From Rubrivivax sp. SCN 71-131 (GTDB taxonomy: Bacteria; Pseudomonadota; Gammaproteobacteria; Burkholderiales; Burkholderiaceae_C), in contig MEFD01000031.1 of the NCBI GenBank assembly GCA_001724995.1, forward strand, positions 1-64,000: a stretch of 64,000 nt of DNA, in the 5' to 3' direction. The position numbers and the translations under genes are program-made. Positions 1-11,497 of the stretch are shown in pieces (the first letter of the stretch is position 1; the number at the start of each line of letters is the position of its first letter). The notes under the pieces were generated by a model. That model did no database searches. It saw only the letters and a program-made list of their open reading frames with translations, and was not told the origin of the DNA.

Positions 1-157
1 CTCTTACAGGCCATCGGTCCCACCGACACTCAGCTGTCCGCTCGAGCCTCAAATACCTCTCGAACGCCCACGCTTATCGGCTGTAAGTTGTTAAAGAGCA
101 TGTCCGGGCACCGCACATCGCATCAGGACTAGACCCTAGAAGGTGCGTTGCGCCAAG
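1..157 (-). other. rRNA operon leader with boxA antiterminator
   Basis: The leader transcript from about 157 down to the window edge carries TGCTCTTTAACAA (positions 100 to 88 on the minus strand). This equals the classical boxA sequence bound by NusB/NusE in rRNA antitermination. The remaining 87 nt are a structured-looking spacer of the kind that precedes 16S rRNA. The 16S gene is beyond the left edge, so its presence is inferred. Confidence 0.75.
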
Positions 158-163
158 CCCATA

Positions 164-192
164 ACTATCGCAGAGTTCTTTGGTGTTGTCAA
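164..192 (-). promoter_or_regulatory. Ribosomal RNA operon promoter
   Basis: Reading the minus strand there is a perfect -35 TTGACA (187-192), a 17-nt spacer and a -10 GATAGT (164-169), followed by a GC-rich discriminator. Transcription would start near 157 and run left toward a boxA and out of the window. Promoter, boxA and long leader together are typical of an rrn operon; the 16S gene itself would lie left of position 1 and is not seen. Confidence 0.8.
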
Positions 193-313
193 GCGCACCG
201 CCAATCTCCGCCGCTTCGTGACCCGCACTCCAAGCTTCGTTCGAAGAAGCATGGCGCCGCGCGCCCCTTGGCCTGATCTCACCCCCTGCAGCCAGCGCCC
301 GCAAAGCGAGATC

Positions 314-388
314 TGGTGGGCAGTGCAGGGTTCGAACCTGCGACCCCTGCCGTGTGAAGGCAGTGCTCTACCGCTGAGCTAACTGCCC
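314..388 (-). tRNA. tRNA-Val (anticodon CAC)
   Basis: The minus strand folds into a complete cloverleaf. It has a 7-bp acceptor GGGCAGT/ACTGCCC, a D-arm with GCTC/GAGC, an anticodon stem CTGCC/GGCAG closing the loop TTCACAC (anticodon CAC), a T-arm GCAGG/CCTGC around TTCGAAC, and an encoded 3' CCA. It reads GUG valine codons, which are abundant in this GC-rich genome. It sits about 120 nt upstream of the rRNA promoter and is transcribed in the same direction. Confidence 0.95.
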
Positions 389-446
389 GGGTGACTCGAA
401 CGCGCCGCAAGCTGCCAAGCGCGTCTCGTACCGGGTAAGCCGGTCA

Positions 447-1160
447 TTATGCCATGGCTTGTGCCAGCCTCCACAGGGTCTTGCCGCCGCTGGCTTCGTC
501 CAGGCCGCGAAGCATCGCTTCGTGGGCCTCGATCTCCGCGGGATCGGCATCGATCACCGGCAACGCAATGCCGGCGAGATCGACCGCCTGCACCTCGAGT
601 CGCACCGCAGTGCTGGTCTGTGCGTCCATGACGAGCGATTCCTGGCCACGCGTCATGCGGATGTAGACCTCGGCCAGCAGCCCCGCGTCAAGCAGCGCGC
701 CGTGCAGCGTACGCGCCCTGGCGTCGACCTCCAGTCGCCGGCACAGCGCGTCCAGGGAGTTCGCCTTGCCGGGGTAGAGATCGCGCGCCATCGTCAACGT
801 GTCGGTGACACGGGCGACCACCTCGGCAAGGGCGCCGCGCCGCGCGCGGGCGAGCTCGGCGTCGACGAATCCCACGTCGAAGCCGGCGTTGTGAATGATC
901 AGCTCGGCGCCGCGCAGGAAGTCGAGCAACTGCTCGGCCACGTCGGCGAACGCCGGCTTGTCGGCGAGGAAGGCGTCGGTGAGGCCGTGGACCTTGAGCG
1001 CCTCGGGATGGCTGCTGCGCCCGGGGTTGAGGTAGAGGTGCAGCGTGCGTCCGCTGAGCCGCCGGTCGACCATCTCGACGCAGCCGATCTCGACGATGCG
1101 ATCGCCCTTGTCGGGGTCCAGGCCGGTGGTTTCGGTGTCGAAGAAGACCTGTCTCGTCAT
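447..1160 (-). CDS. dnaQ: DNA polymerase III epsilon subunit (proofreading 3'-5' exonuclease)
   Basis: This 237-aa protein supplies the proofreading activity of the replicative polymerase core. The DEDDh exonuclease motifs are visible: FFDTETTG at residues 7-14 with the two metal-binding acids, HNAGFDVGF near residue 97, and [15 protein letters not shown] near residue 160, carrying the catalytic His and last Asp. The length fits the DnaQ family (about 240 aa). The ATG at 1160 overlaps the lgt stop codon by four bases (ATGA), so the two genes are translationally coupled with lgt first. The frame stays open far upstream through lgt and ilvD, but that part is GC-driven noise. Confidence 0.95.
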   Translation of the reverse strand: MTRQVFFDTETTGLDPDKGDRIVEIGCVEMVDRRLSGRTLHLYLNPGRSSHPEALKVHGLTDAFLADKPAFADVAEQLLDFLRGAELIIHNAGFDVGFVDAELARARRGALAEVVARVTDTLTMARDLYPGKANSLDALCRRLEVDARARTLHGALLDAGLLAEVYIRMTRGQESLVMDAQTSTAVRLEVQAVDLAGIALPVIDADPAEIEAHEAMLRGLDEASGGKTLWRLAQAMA

Positions 1161-1972
1161 CGCGCTGCTCCCGCCGTCCCGGCCCGGCTCCCGAACCAGA
1201 GCCACATCAGCGCGCCGACGAGGATCATCGGCACGCACAACCACTGGCCTATGCTCATCCCGAGCGCCAGCAGGCCGAGGAAGTCGTCGGGCTCCCGGAA
1301 GTACTCGGCCACGAAGCGCAAGACGCCATAGCCGAAGAGGAAGGCCGCCGCCACCTGCCCGGTCGCACGCGGCCTGCTGCCGTACCACCACAGGAGCGCA
1401 AAGAGCAGCAGTCCCTCGAGCGCGAACTGGTAGAGCTGCGAGGGATGGCGCGGGATCATGCTGCCGCTTTGCGGAAAGGCCATCGCCCAGGGCAAAGAGG
1501 CATCGGCCGCGCGCCCCCAGAGTTCGCCGTTGATGAAGTTGCCGATACGCCCGCAGGCCAGGCCCGTGGGCACGCAGGGCGCAACGACATCCATCACCTC
1601 GAAGAAGTGCCGCCTGCGCGAGCGCGCGAACCACGCCAGCGCCACGATGACGCCGAGCAGCCCCCCGTGAAAGCTCATGCCGCCCATCCAGACCATGAGC
1701 AACTCGGCCGGATTCGCCAGGTACTGGCCCGGCTTGTAGAAGAGGGCATAGCCGATGCGCCCGCCGAGCACGACCCCCAGGACACCGAAGAAGAGCAGGT
1801 CCTCGACATCCCGACGCGTCCAGCCCGCTTCGGCGAACCAGGGTTTGGCCACGCGCCGCGCCGCCAGCCAAAGGAAGAGCGCGAAGGCCGCGAGGTAGGT
1901 CAAGCCGTACCAGTGGATCTGCACCGGTCCGAGCGCCAGCGCCACGGGGTCGAACTGCGGGTGCACGAGCAT
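1157..1972 (-). CDS. lgt: Prolipoprotein diacylglyceryl transferase
   Basis: Lgt moves diacylglycerol from phosphatidylglycerol to the lipobox Cys of prolipoproteins in the inner membrane, the first step of lipoprotein maturation. The 271-aa product begins [20 protein letters not shown] and has about seven hydrophobic segments. The Lgt signature [17 protein letters not shown] lies in the middle (about residues 138-154), with the conserved MSFHGGLLG segment before it. The length matches the family. It is immediately upstream of dnaQ and overlaps it by four bases. The divergent neighbour ilvD starts 148 nt away, so both promoters must lie in 1973-2120. Confidence 0.95.
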   Translation of the reverse strand: MLVHPQFDPVALALGPVQIHWYGLTYLAAFALFLWLAARRVAKPWFAEAGWTRRDVEDLLFFGVLGVVLGGRIGYALFYKPGQYLANPAELLMVWMGGMSFHGGLLGVIVALAWFARSRRRHFFEVMDVVAPCVPTGLACGRIGNFINGELWGRAADASLPWAMAFPQSGSMIPRHPSQLYQFALEGLLLFALLWWYGSRPRATGQVAAAFLFGYGVLRFVAEYFREPDDFLGLLALGMSIGQWLCVPMILVGALMWLWFGSRAGTAGAAR

Positions 1973-2120
1973 GGGCGTCGATGCTAGCAGCGCGTGGCGA
2001 GGCGGGCGTCCTCAGCGGCGCACGACCCGCGCGTGCTGCCCACGGCCACGGTGACCCGGCTCGGGGTGTGGCGGCAAGGGCGAAACCTAGAATGCGACGT
2101 TCGATCCTGGAGATGCACCG

Positions 2121-3803
2121 ATGACGCTGAAGATCAACCGCCGCTCCGCGCACATCACCGAAGGTGTCGCACGCGCGCCCAACCGCTCGATGTACTACGC
2201 GCTCGGCTACAAGCAGGCCGACTTCGCCAAGGCGATGATCGGCGTGGCCAGCGGGCACAGCACGATCACCCCCTGCAACAGCGGCCTGCAGCGCCTGGCC
2301 GACATCGCGGTGAAGAGCGTCGAGGCCGCGGGCGCGAAGGCGCAGCTCTTCGGCACGCCGACGATCAGCGACGGCATGGCGATGGGCACCGAGGGCATGA
2401 AGTACAGCCTGGTGTCGCGCGAGGTCATCGCCGACTGCATCGAAACCTGCGTGCAGGGGCAGTGGATGGACGGCGTGATCGTCATCGGCGGCTGCGACAA
2501 GAACATGCCCGGCGGCATGATGGGCATGCTGCGCGCCAACGTGCCCTCCGTCTTCATCTATGGCGGCACCATCCTGCCCGGCCACTACAAGGGGCAGGAC
2601 CTGAACATCGTCAGCGTCTTCGAGGCCGTGGGCCAATACACCGCCGGCCACATGAGCAAGGAGGACTTCTGCTCGGTCGAGTGCCTGGCCATTCCCGGCA
2701 GCGGCAGCTGCGGCGGCATGTATACCGCCAACACCATGAGTTCCTCCTTCGAGGCGCTGGGCCTTTCGCTGCCGCACGCCTCGACCATGGCCAACGTCGA
2801 GAACGAGATCACCGGGTTGATCGAGCGCGCCGCGCAGGTCGTGGTCGAGGCGGTGAAGAACGATCTCAAGCCGCGCGACATCGTGACGCGCAAGTCGATC
2901 GAGAACGCGGTGGCGGTGATCATGGCCATCGGCGGCAGCACGAATGCGGTGCTGCACTACCTCGCGATCGCGCACGCGGCCGGGGTCGAGTGGACGATTG
3001 ACGACTTCGAGCGCGTGCGCAAGAAGGTCCCGGTGCTGTGCGACCTCAAGCCCAGCGGCCAGTACCTGGCGATCGACCTGCACCGCGCCGGCGGCGTCCC
3101 GCTCGTCATGCGCGAACTGCTGGACGCAGGGCTGCTGCACGGCGACTGCATGACGATCACCGGCAGGACGGTGGCCGAGAACCTGGCCGACGTGCCGCCG
3201 CTGCAGCCGGGCAACAAGGTCATCCGCAAGATCTCGGATCCGCTCTACGCACAGGGGCACCTGGCGATCCTCAAGGGCAACCTCTCGACCGAGGGCGCGG
3301 TGGCCAAGATCACCGGCCTCAAGAACCCGGTCATCACCGGCCCGGCCCGCGTCTTCGACGACGAGCAGAGCGCGCTCGAGGCGATCATGGCCGGCAAGAT
3401 CAAGGCCGGCGACGTGATGGTGCTGCGCTACCTCGGCCCCAAGGGCGGGCCGGGGATGCCGGAGATGCTGGCGCCCACCGGCGCGCTGATCGGCCAGGGC
3501 CTGGGCGGGAGCGTGGGCCTGATCACCGACGGCCGCTTCAGCGGCGGCACCTGGGGCATGGTGGTCGGCCACGTCGCGCCCGAGGCCTTCGAAGGCGGCA
3601 CGATCGCGCTCGTGCACGAAGGCGATGCAATCACCATCGACGCACACCAGCTGCTGCTTCAGTTGCACGTCGACGACGCCGAACTGGCGCGTCGGCGCGC
3701 GGCCTGGACGAAGCCCGCGCCGCGCTACACGCGGGGGGTGCTCGCCAAGTTCGCGCGCGACGCCTGCAGCGCCAGCGGCGGCGCGGTACTCGACCGCTTT
3801 TGA
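2121..3803 (+). CDS. ilvD: Dihydroxy-acid dehydratase
   Basis: IlvD dehydrates 2,3-dihydroxy acids to 2-keto acids in valine, isoleucine, leucine and pantothenate synthesis and carries an Fe-S cluster. The 560-aa product has the cluster and signature segments [13 protein letters not shown] (about residues 126-138) and [15 protein letters not shown] (about 191-205), and the C-terminal [11 protein letters not shown] motif, which contains the catalytic Ser. The length is typical (about 560 aa). A GGAG sequence sits eight bases before the ATG. It is monocistronic, divergent from lgt and convergent with the next gene. Confidence 0.95.
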   Translation: MTLKINRRSAHITEGVARAPNRSMYYALGYKQADFAKAMIGVASGHSTITPCNSGLQRLADIAVKSVEAAGAKAQLFGTPTISDGMAMGTEGMKYSLVSREVIADCIETCVQGQWMDGVIVIGGCDKNMPGGMMGMLRANVPSVFIYGGTILPGHYKGQDLNIVSVFEAVGQYTAGHMSKEDFCSVECLAIPGSGSCGGMYTANTMSSSFEALGLSLPHASTMANVENEITGLIERAAQVVVEAVKNDLKPRDIVTRKSIENAVAVIMAIGGSTNAVLHYLAIAHAAGVEWTIDDFERVRKKVPVLCDLKPSGQYLAIDLHRAGGVPLVMRELLDAGLLHGDCMTITGRTVAENLADVPPLQPGNKVIRKISDPLYAQGHLAILKGNLSTEGAVAKITGLKNPVITGPARVFDDEQSALEAIMAGKIKAGDVMVLRYLGPKGGPGMPEMLAPTGALIGQGLGGSVGLITDGRFSGGTWGMVVGHVAPEAFEGGTIALVHEGDAITIDAHQLLLQLHVDDAELARRRAAWTKPAPRYTRGVLAKFARDACSASGGAVLDRF

Positions 3804-3811
3804 CCGCGGCC

Positions 3812-3841
3812 AGGGGTACGGTCGGTCCGCACCGCACCCCT
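3812..3841. terminator. Hairpin between convergent genes (candidate bidirectional terminator)
   Basis: AGGGGT (3812-3817) pairs with ACCCCT (3836-3841), and inside it CGGT pairs with ACCG. It lies between the ends of ilvD (+) and the small Trp-rich gene (-). There is no strong T run on either side, so its role as an intrinsic terminator is inferred from position and stem only. Confidence 0.45.
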
Positions 3842-3843
3842 CT

Positions 3844-4128
3844 TCAGCGGCCGCTCCTGCCCTTGCCCTCGGCGCGGTCGCGCTTGCGCCGATCGCCGCG
3901 AACGCTCATGCCCAGGGCCTCGATGTCGCGTTCACGCCGCGCCACCTTCCGATCTTCCATGCGCTTGATCGCCCGACGCTGCGTGACCCCGGTCGCATCG
4001 GCATAGACCCACCATGCCACGGCAAGGCCGAAGGGGGCGAGAACCCACAGCCACGACCAGGCCGCCACGGGGCCGACCTCGAGCAGTTTGAGCGCGAGGA
4101 GAAGGGCTCCGACGGCGACGAATGGCAC
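3844..4128 (-). CDS. Small Trp-rich membrane protein
   Basis: This 94-aa protein has one strongly hydrophobic N-terminal half (residues 1-41, rich in Trp: AAWSWLWVLAPFGLAVAWWV) followed by a highly charged Arg/Lys-rich tail. The layout matches the 'small Trp-rich protein' family (TIGR04438) of Burkholderiales. A YADATGVTQRRAI segment follows the membrane part and then a basic cytoplasmic tail. The function is unknown. It lies just downstream of acs on the same strand (30 nt gap), so it may be cotranscribed. Assignment to the family is by sequence pattern from memory. Confidence 0.75.
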   Translation of the reverse strand: MPFVAVGALLLALKLLEVGPVAAWSWLWVLAPFGLAVAWWVYADATGVTQRRAIKRMEDRKVARRERDIEALGMSVRGDRRKRDRAEGKGRSGR

Positions 4129-4158
4129 GGGGCAGGCGTCCTGGTCTGGCGCCCCGGG

Positions 4159-6141
<1,983 letters not shown>

Positions 6142-6441
6142 GCTTGTCTCCTGGGTTTCTGGGTTGAGGTCGGAGTCCGTTTCCGACCGGCCGCAAAGGT
6201 AGGTTCGAGCTCTTACCCCCGCCTGACGCCGCGACCGAACCCTCGCGCATCCGGCGGCCGCGCGCATCGCCTGCGTGCCGACGGTCGACGCCTAGAATCA
6301 TCGTCGACGATCGCGCGAGCCCTCGCCGATGATCTTCGCACGAATCGAAGCCCCGCATCGCGCCGCGCCATCGGGCGTCGGCGCGTGCAGGCCGCCCCGC
6401 CGATCGCGCCGCGATCGCTGCATCCCCGGAGCCTCTTCTTC

Positions 6442-7989
6442 ATGAGCCACGCCACCCTCCGCGCCGCCGACCTGGTGGAATCCATCGCCGCCGCGCTGCA
6501 GTACATCAGTTTCTATCACCCCGCCGACTTCATCGACCACCTGGCTCGCGCCTATGCGCGTGAGCAGAGTCCTGCGGCCAAGGACGCGATCGCGCAGATC
6601 CTCACCAACTCGAGGATGTGCGCCGAGGGGCACCGCCCGATCTGCCAGGACACCGGCATCGTCAACGTGTTCTTGAAGGTGGGACTGGACGTGCGCTTCG
6701 ACGAGGGCTTCAGGGACGGCCTGCAGGCCGTCGTCGACGAGGGCGTGCGCCGCGGCTACCTGAACGCCGACAACCTGCTGCGCGCAAGCGTCCTCACGGA
6801 CCCGATCTTCGCGCGCACGAACACGCGCGACAACACGCCCGCGGTGCTGCACGTGGAGCTGGTTCCCGGCAACGAGGTCGACGTGACGGTGGCCGCCAAG
6901 GGCGGCGGCAGCGAGAACAAGTCGAAGATGGCGATGCTCAACCCGAGCGACGACATCGTCGAGTGGGTGCTGAAGACGGTGCCGACGATGGGCGCGGGCT
7001 GGTGTCCACCGGGGATGCTGGGCATCGGCGTCGGCGGCACCGCGGAGAAGGCGATGCTGATGGCCAAGCAGGCGCTGATGGACGACCTCGACATGCACGA
7101 GTTGCTGCAGCGCGGGCCCAGGGACAAGCTCGAGGAGTTGCGCCTCGAGCTCTACGAGAAGGTCAACGCGCTGGGCATCGGCGCGCAGGGCCTGGGCGGA
7201 CTGACCACCGTGCTCGACGTGAAGATCAAGACCTTCCCGACGCATGCGGCGAGCAAGCCGATCGCGATGATCCCCAACTGCGCGGCCACGCGTCATGCCC
7301 ACTTCGTGCTCGACGGCTCGGGCCCGGCCTACCTCGAGCCGCCGAGCCTGGACCTGTGGCCCGACGTGCACTGGGCGCCGGACTACAACAAGAGCCGCAC
7401 GGTGAACCTCGACACCCTCACGCCGGCCGAGGTGGCGAGCTGGAAGCCCGGGCAGACGCTGCTGCTCTCGGGCCGGCTGCTGACCGGGCGCGACGCGGCG
7501 CACAAGCGCATCCAGGACATGCTGGCCAAGGGCGAGCCGCTGCCGGTGGACTTCACCCACCGCGTCATCTACTACGTCGGCCCGGTGGACCCGGTGCGCG
7601 ACGAGGTGGTGGGCCCGGCCGGCCCGACCACCGCCACGCGCATGGACAAGTTCACGCGCATGATGCTGGAGCAGACCGGCCTCATCGCGATGGTGGGCAA
7701 GAGCGAGCGTGGCCCGCTCGCCATCCAGGCGATCAAGGACAACCGCAGCGCCTACCTGATGGCCGTCGGCGGCGCGGCCTACCTCGTCGCCAAGGCGATC
7801 AAGGCGGCCAAGGTGGTGGCCTTCGAGGATCTGGGCATGGAGGCGATCTACGAGTTCGAGGTGAAGGACATGCCGGTGACGGTGGCGGTCGACAGCACCG
7901 GCAGCAACGTGCACGAGAGCGGCCCCCTGGCCTGGCAGGCGAAGATCGGCGCGATGGCGCCGGTCTCGGTGACGAAGAGCAAGGCCTGA
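6442..7989 (+). CDS. Fumarate hydratase class I (4Fe-4S)
   Basis: This 515-aa protein is an iron-sulfur fumarase, interconverting fumarate and malate in the TCA cycle. It has the N-terminal alpha-type domain with RPICQDTGI (Cys ligand, about residue 70), GGGSENKSKMAMLNPSDDI, and the beta-type domain with GPAGPTTATRMDKFT followed by MVGKSERG. Both halves are in one chain, as in E. coli FumA/FumB. The start MSHATLRAADLVE fits the family N-terminus. The gene stands alone, divergent from acs and convergent with the GGDEF-EAL gene. It could be named fumA, but class I naming varies, so no symbol is given. Confidence 0.92.
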   Translation: MSHATLRAADLVESIAAALQYISFYHPADFIDHLARAYAREQSPAAKDAIAQILTNSRMCAEGHRPICQDTGIVNVFLKVGLDVRFDEGFRDGLQAVVDEGVRRGYLNADNLLRASVLTDPIFARTNTRDNTPAVLHVELVPGNEVDVTVAAKGGGSENKSKMAMLNPSDDIVEWVLKTVPTMGAGWCPPGMLGIGVGGTAEKAMLMAKQALMDDLDMHELLQRGPRDKLEELRLELYEKVNALGIGAQGLGGLTTVLDVKIKTFPTHAASKPIAMIPNCAATRHAHFVLDGSGPAYLEPPSLDLWPDVHWAPDYNKSRTVNLDTLTPAEVASWKPGQTLLLSGRLLTGRDAAHKRIQDMLAKGEPLPVDFTHRVIYYVGPVDPVRDEVVGPAGPTTATRMDKFTRMMLEQTGLIAMVGKSERGPLAIQAIKDNRSAYLMAVGGAAYLVAKAIKAAKVVAFEDLGMEAIYEFEVKDMPVTVAVDSTGSNVHESGPLAWQAKIGAMAPVSVTKSKA

Positions 7990-8008
7990 GAGCCGGGCCG
8001 CGGCATTC

Positions 8009-8030
8009 GCAGGCCGAACGCGCGGCCTGC
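8009..8030. terminator. Hairpin between convergent fumarase and GGDEF-EAL genes
   Basis: GCAGGCC (8009-8015) pairs perfectly with GGCCTGC (8024-8030) across an 8-nt loop, 20 nt after the fumarase stop and 17 nt before the end of the opposite gene. No T run is present, so terminator function is inferred from position. Confidence 0.4.
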
Positions 8031-8046
8031 AACGCCAGGCGGACGC

Positions 8047-10806
8047 TCAGGATTCGGCGGCCTCCGCGGGCGCGGCCTGGAGCCAGTCGGCGACCTGGGC
8101 CGCCGGCAAGGGTCGCGCGAAGAAGTAGCCCTGCATCTCCTCGCAGCCCAGCGCGCTCAAGTGCTCGATCTGGGCCTGCGTCTCCACGCCCTCGGCAACG
8201 ACATGCTTGCCCAGCGCCTGCGCCAGCACGACGATGGAGCGCGTCACGGCGTCGGCTGATTCCCGGCGGCCGAGGTCGACGACGAAGCTGCGGTCGATCT
8301 TCAGCACGTCCACCGGCAGCCGGTGCAGCGACGACAGCGACGAGAAGCCGGTGCCGAAGTCGTCCAGCGCCACCAGGACACCGGCATCGCGCAGCGGCTG
8401 CAGGCGGCTGCACACGTCCTCGGCGTCGCCGACGAAGAGGCTCTCCGTCAGCTCCAGCTCCAGGTCTGCCGGCGCCAGGCCGTGACGACGCAACACGCGC
8501 AGCACCCGGTCGGCGAAGTCGGGAGCGGCCAACTGCAGCGCCGACACGTTGACCGCCACGCGCGGCACCCGCAATCCGGCGTCACGCCAACGGCGCTGCT
8601 GGCGGCACGCCGCTTCCAGCACCCAGTGGCCCAGGGCCTCGATCTGGCCGATCTCCTCGGCCAGGGGAATGAACTGCAGCGGCGGAATCAGGCCGCGCTG
8701 CGGATGCTGCCAACGAACCAGCGCCTCCAGAGCCGCGAGCCGGCGTCCCCCGGCGACCACGCGCGGCTGGAAATGCAGCAACAGCTCATCGCGCTCGATG
8801 GCGCGCGGCAGTTCCGACTGCAGCCAGGCGCGCTCCGCCGCACGTTCGTCCTGCACGGGCTCGAACCACATATGCCGTCCGCGCCCGGCGCCCTTGGCGG
8901 CGTACATCGCGAGGTCGGCGCGGCGCATCAGCTCCACGCGTTCGCGTCCATGGTCGGGGCTGCACACCAGGCCGATGCTGGCCCCGATGCGCAGCATCTG
9001 GCCCTCGAGGACGATCGGTTCGGCCAGGCGCTGGCAGACGGTCTGTGCCAGCCGGTCGGCCTCCAGACAGTCCGGCGCGAGCAGCAGCACGAACTCGTCG
9101 CCGCCGGGTCGCGCGACCAGCGCCTCGGCCGGCGCCAGCGTGCGCAGCAAGCCGGCCACCTCGCACAGCAGCGCATCGCCCACCGAGTGGCCGCGGCTGT
9201 CGTTGACGGTCTTGAAGCCATCCAGGTCGATGAAGGCCAGGACGAAGCCCGCGTCGCCGGCCTGCGCCAGACGCTGGTCGATGGCCTCGAGCAGGCCGGC
9301 CCGGTTGAGCAGGCCCGTGAGGCTGTCGCGCACCGCGCGCTCCTGCAGCCGGCGCTCGCGCTCGAAGGCCACCAGCATCACCGCCACCCGATCGGCCAGC
9401 TCCAGCAGTTCGCGCTCGTGATCCTCGTCGGGCGAGGCGCCGACGCGCATCAGCAAGGCGCGCGTGCCCTCGGCCGTGCGCGCCGGCACCAACTGCACGC
9501 ACTCGCCCAGGCGTTCGTCCGGCAGGCCCAGCAGGCGTGCCGCGAGCCGGCCATGCGCTGCGGACAGCGGCCTGTCCTCGGCCTCGATGCACTGCAGGAG
9601 CTGTGCATCCAGCTCGAGCGTCGCGGCCGCCGCGTGGGCCGACGCGACCCGCGTCCATCGATCACCCGCCGGCGAGCGCACCAGCAGGCCGACCCGGGCC
9701 TGCGGCGCCAGTGCCTGCAGCCGTGCCATCACCTGACCCAGGACCGGAGCCAGCTCCACGCCTGCGAGGATCTCGCGGTCGATGTCCGACTGCAGCTTCA
9801 GCGCCTGCATCTGGCGTTCGATGCGGGCGGCCATGTCGTTGAACGCACCGGCGAGCTGGCCGAATTCGTCGCCCTCGGGCACCCGCACGCGACAGCTCCA
9901 GTCGCGCCGGGCAAGCCTGCGGGCGCCCTCCATCAGGCGCTCGAGCGGAACCAGCGTGCGGCGCGCCAGCAGCAGGCTCAGGCCGGCCAGCAGCAGCAGG
10001 CTGAAGAGCGCGCCCTTCCAGGCCGCCTGCTCGAGCGGCAATCCGCCCACGAGCAGCCGCGCATCGGCGGCATGGCGCGTGAATACCCAGTCCACGGTCC
10101 CGAAGTCCGCCCGGGTGAAGAGGCTCCAGCTCGCCGCGCTCGCACCGTCCCGGCGCACGCGATCGCCGCGCGCGTCACGGCCGGCCGTCGTGCCGGCCGG
10201 GCACATCAGCCGCTGGCCGTGGGCGTCGGTGACACAGGTCCCGACCTCGGCGTCCGCATCCCTCAGGTCACCCCACAGGTATTCGGCCGCCAGTTCGCCG
10301 ACCCACCAGCGCTCGCCCGCGCGTACCGCGAGCACCACGCGCGCCTCGCGTCCATCGTCCGCGGCCTGCCACCACAGCCGCTGCGCACCAGGCCGCCCGC
10401 CCGCGGCGCGGCTCAGTTCACGCCACAGCGTCGCCAACCCGGCAGCACCGGTGACGGCCCCCTCCTCGCGCCCGATCACGCTGACGGCGCGAAACATCTT
10501 GCGGCCGGCCAGCGGGGCGCCGGTCGACGGCTCGACGGCGAGGCTGACGTTCCGGCCGGTGTCCGGGCCGGCCGCAGCCAAAGCGGCCAGCGCCGATTGC
10601 GCGGACAGCAGGCGGTCGTGCACGCCTAGGCCGGCGTACTTGGCGGCCTCCTGCAACTGTTGCACCCGGCTCCCCAGCAGTCGCTCGGCAAGGACGCCGT
10701 AGCCCAGCCCACCGAAGACAGCCAGCGGCAGCAGCGCGGCCCACAGCAGCGTCCAGAAGACACGACGCCCGATGCGGCTGCGCAGGAAGCCTGGTCCCAG
10801 TTGCAT
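8047..10806 (-). CDS. Membrane GGDEF-EAL cyclic-di-GMP enzyme with HAMP domain
   Basis: This is a 919-aa signalling protein. It has an N-terminal transmembrane helix (about 14-36), a periplasmic sensor region, a second helix (about 265-285), a HAMP domain (PLERLMEGARRLARRDW, then FNDMAARIERQ), a GAF-like linker, a GGDEF domain with intact RPGGDEFVLLL, and an EAL domain with EALVRW and DDFGTGFSSL. Both active-site signatures are intact, so it may make or break c-di-GMP. The residues before GGDEF read LRTLAPAEALVARPGGDEF, so the usual RxxD inhibitory I-site is not obvious. It is 22 nt downstream of a pseudopilin gene on the same strand, which suggests a surface/pilus-linked input. Confidence 0.9.
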   Translation of the reverse strand: MQLGPGFLRSRIGRRVFWTLLWAALLPLAVFGGLGYGVLAERLLGSRVQQLQEAAKYAGLGVHDRLLSAQSALAALAAAGPDTGRNVSLAVEPSTGAPLAGRKMFRAVSVIGREEGAVTGAAGLATLWRELSRAAGGRPGAQRLWWQAADDGREARVVLAVRAGERWWVGELAAEYLWGDLRDADAEVGTCVTDAHGQRLMCPAGTTAGRDARGDRVRRDGASAASWSLFTRADFGTVDWVFTRHAADARLLVGGLPLEQAAWKGALFSLLLLAGLSLLLARRTLVPLERLMEGARRLARRDWSCRVRVPEGDEFGQLAGAFNDMAARIERQMQALKLQSDIDREILAGVELAPVLGQVMARLQALAPQARVGLLVRSPAGDRWTRVASAHAAAATLELDAQLLQCIEAEDRPLSAAHGRLAARLLGLPDERLGECVQLVPARTAEGTRALLMRVGASPDEDHERELLELADRVAVMLVAFERERRLQERAVRDSLTGLLNRAGLLEAIDQRLAQAGDAGFVLAFIDLDGFKTVNDSRGHSVGDALLCEVAGLLRTLAPAEALVARPGGDEFVLLLAPDCLEADRLAQTVCQRLAEPIVLEGQMLRIGASIGLVCSPDHGRERVELMRRADLAMYAAKGAGRGRHMWFEPVQDERAAERAWLQSELPRAIERDELLLHFQPRVVAGGRRLAALEALVRWQHPQRGLIPPLQFIPLAEEIGQIEALGHWVLEAACRQQRRWRDAGLRVPRVAVNVSALQLAAPDFADRVLRVLRRHGLAPADLELELTESLFVGDAEDVCSRLQPLRDAGVLVALDDFGTGFSSLSSLHRLPVDVLKIDRSFVVDLGRRESADAVTRSIVVLAQALGKHVVAEGVETQAQIEHLSALGCEEMQGYFFARPLPAAQVADWLQAAPAEAAES

Positions 10807-10828
10807 CGACAGGCTCCGGCTGCGGCGT

Positions 10829-11326
10829 TCAGTATCGATCGGCCGGGCCGACGAAGCGGCCGTTGTTGGCGCGCAGGATGTCGTCTCGGCTGGCCTTGGC
10901 CGTCAGCGGCCCCGCGCTCGAACCGTCTGGCCCCGTGCTGTAGAGGTCGTAGTCGGTGTTCAGCGGCACCAGCGAATGATCCTTGCGGGCCTTGCCCTTC
11001 CCCGTTGCCGTGCTCAGGTCCAGGTATCGATAGGCATTGCCCCAGGGGTCCCGCACACTACCGCGGCGAATCTCGGCCAGGTCCGCCGGAAAGCGTCCGT
11101 AGTCCTGATGAAAGGCATCGATCACCATCGACATCGCGATGATGTCGTCCTGCGCCTGATTGGTCTTCACGCGATCCTGCCAGCCCCTGTACAGCGGCAA
11201 GAGCAGCGCCAGCAGCACCGCCACCAGCCCGGCAACGATGGCGAGCTCGATCAGTGTCGCCCCGCACTGCCGCCAACGCCGCGAGGCAGGCCGCAGAGGC
11301 GGTGCGGGCGATCGTGGACTCGGCAT
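10829..11326 (-). CDS. GspG-like type II secretion / type IV pseudopilin
   Basis: This 165-aa protein has the prepilin peptidase site and N-terminal helix GATLIELAIVAGLVAVLLAL (residues 22-41; cleavage expected after Gly22, Glu at mature position 5). The globular part contains DYGRFPADLAEIR and DPWGNAYRY, which are hallmarks of the major pseudopilin GspG. The tail ends with ILRANNGRFVGPADRY. A type II secretion system would normally have GspD-M genes nearby. None are here, so it may serve a dispersed T2SS or a minor-pilin role. It lies directly upstream of the GGDEF-EAL gene. Confidence 0.82.
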   Translation of the reverse strand: MPSPRSPAPPLRPASRRWRQCGATLIELAIVAGLVAVLLALLLPLYRGWQDRVKTNQAQDDIIAMSMVIDAFHQDYGRFPADLAEIRRGSVRDPWGNAYRYLDLSTATGKGKARKDHSLVPLNTDYDLYSTGPDGSSAGPLTAKASRDDILRANNGRFVGPADRY

Positions 11327-11497
11327 GAGGCGAGGCTTTCCTCGCCCCTTATCGGCCCGAGTGCCGACGACTTGAGGCCCACGGACCCCGGCCAGTGCGC
11401 CGCAGCGCGCGCTGGTGTCAGCGATTCCCGATTCCGCCTGCTTGCAGCCGCGCGCCCGCGGTCAGGCCGTCGATGCCGCGCTGGCCGAAGCGCATCT

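Noticed and set aside
1161..3668. Long open minus-strand frame upstream of dnaQ, giving a 1073-residue product
   Set aside because: It runs antisense to ilvD and in another frame over lgt; composition is Arg/Ala/His-rich noise typical of GC-rich DNA. Only the dnaQ part (447-1160) has family motifs.
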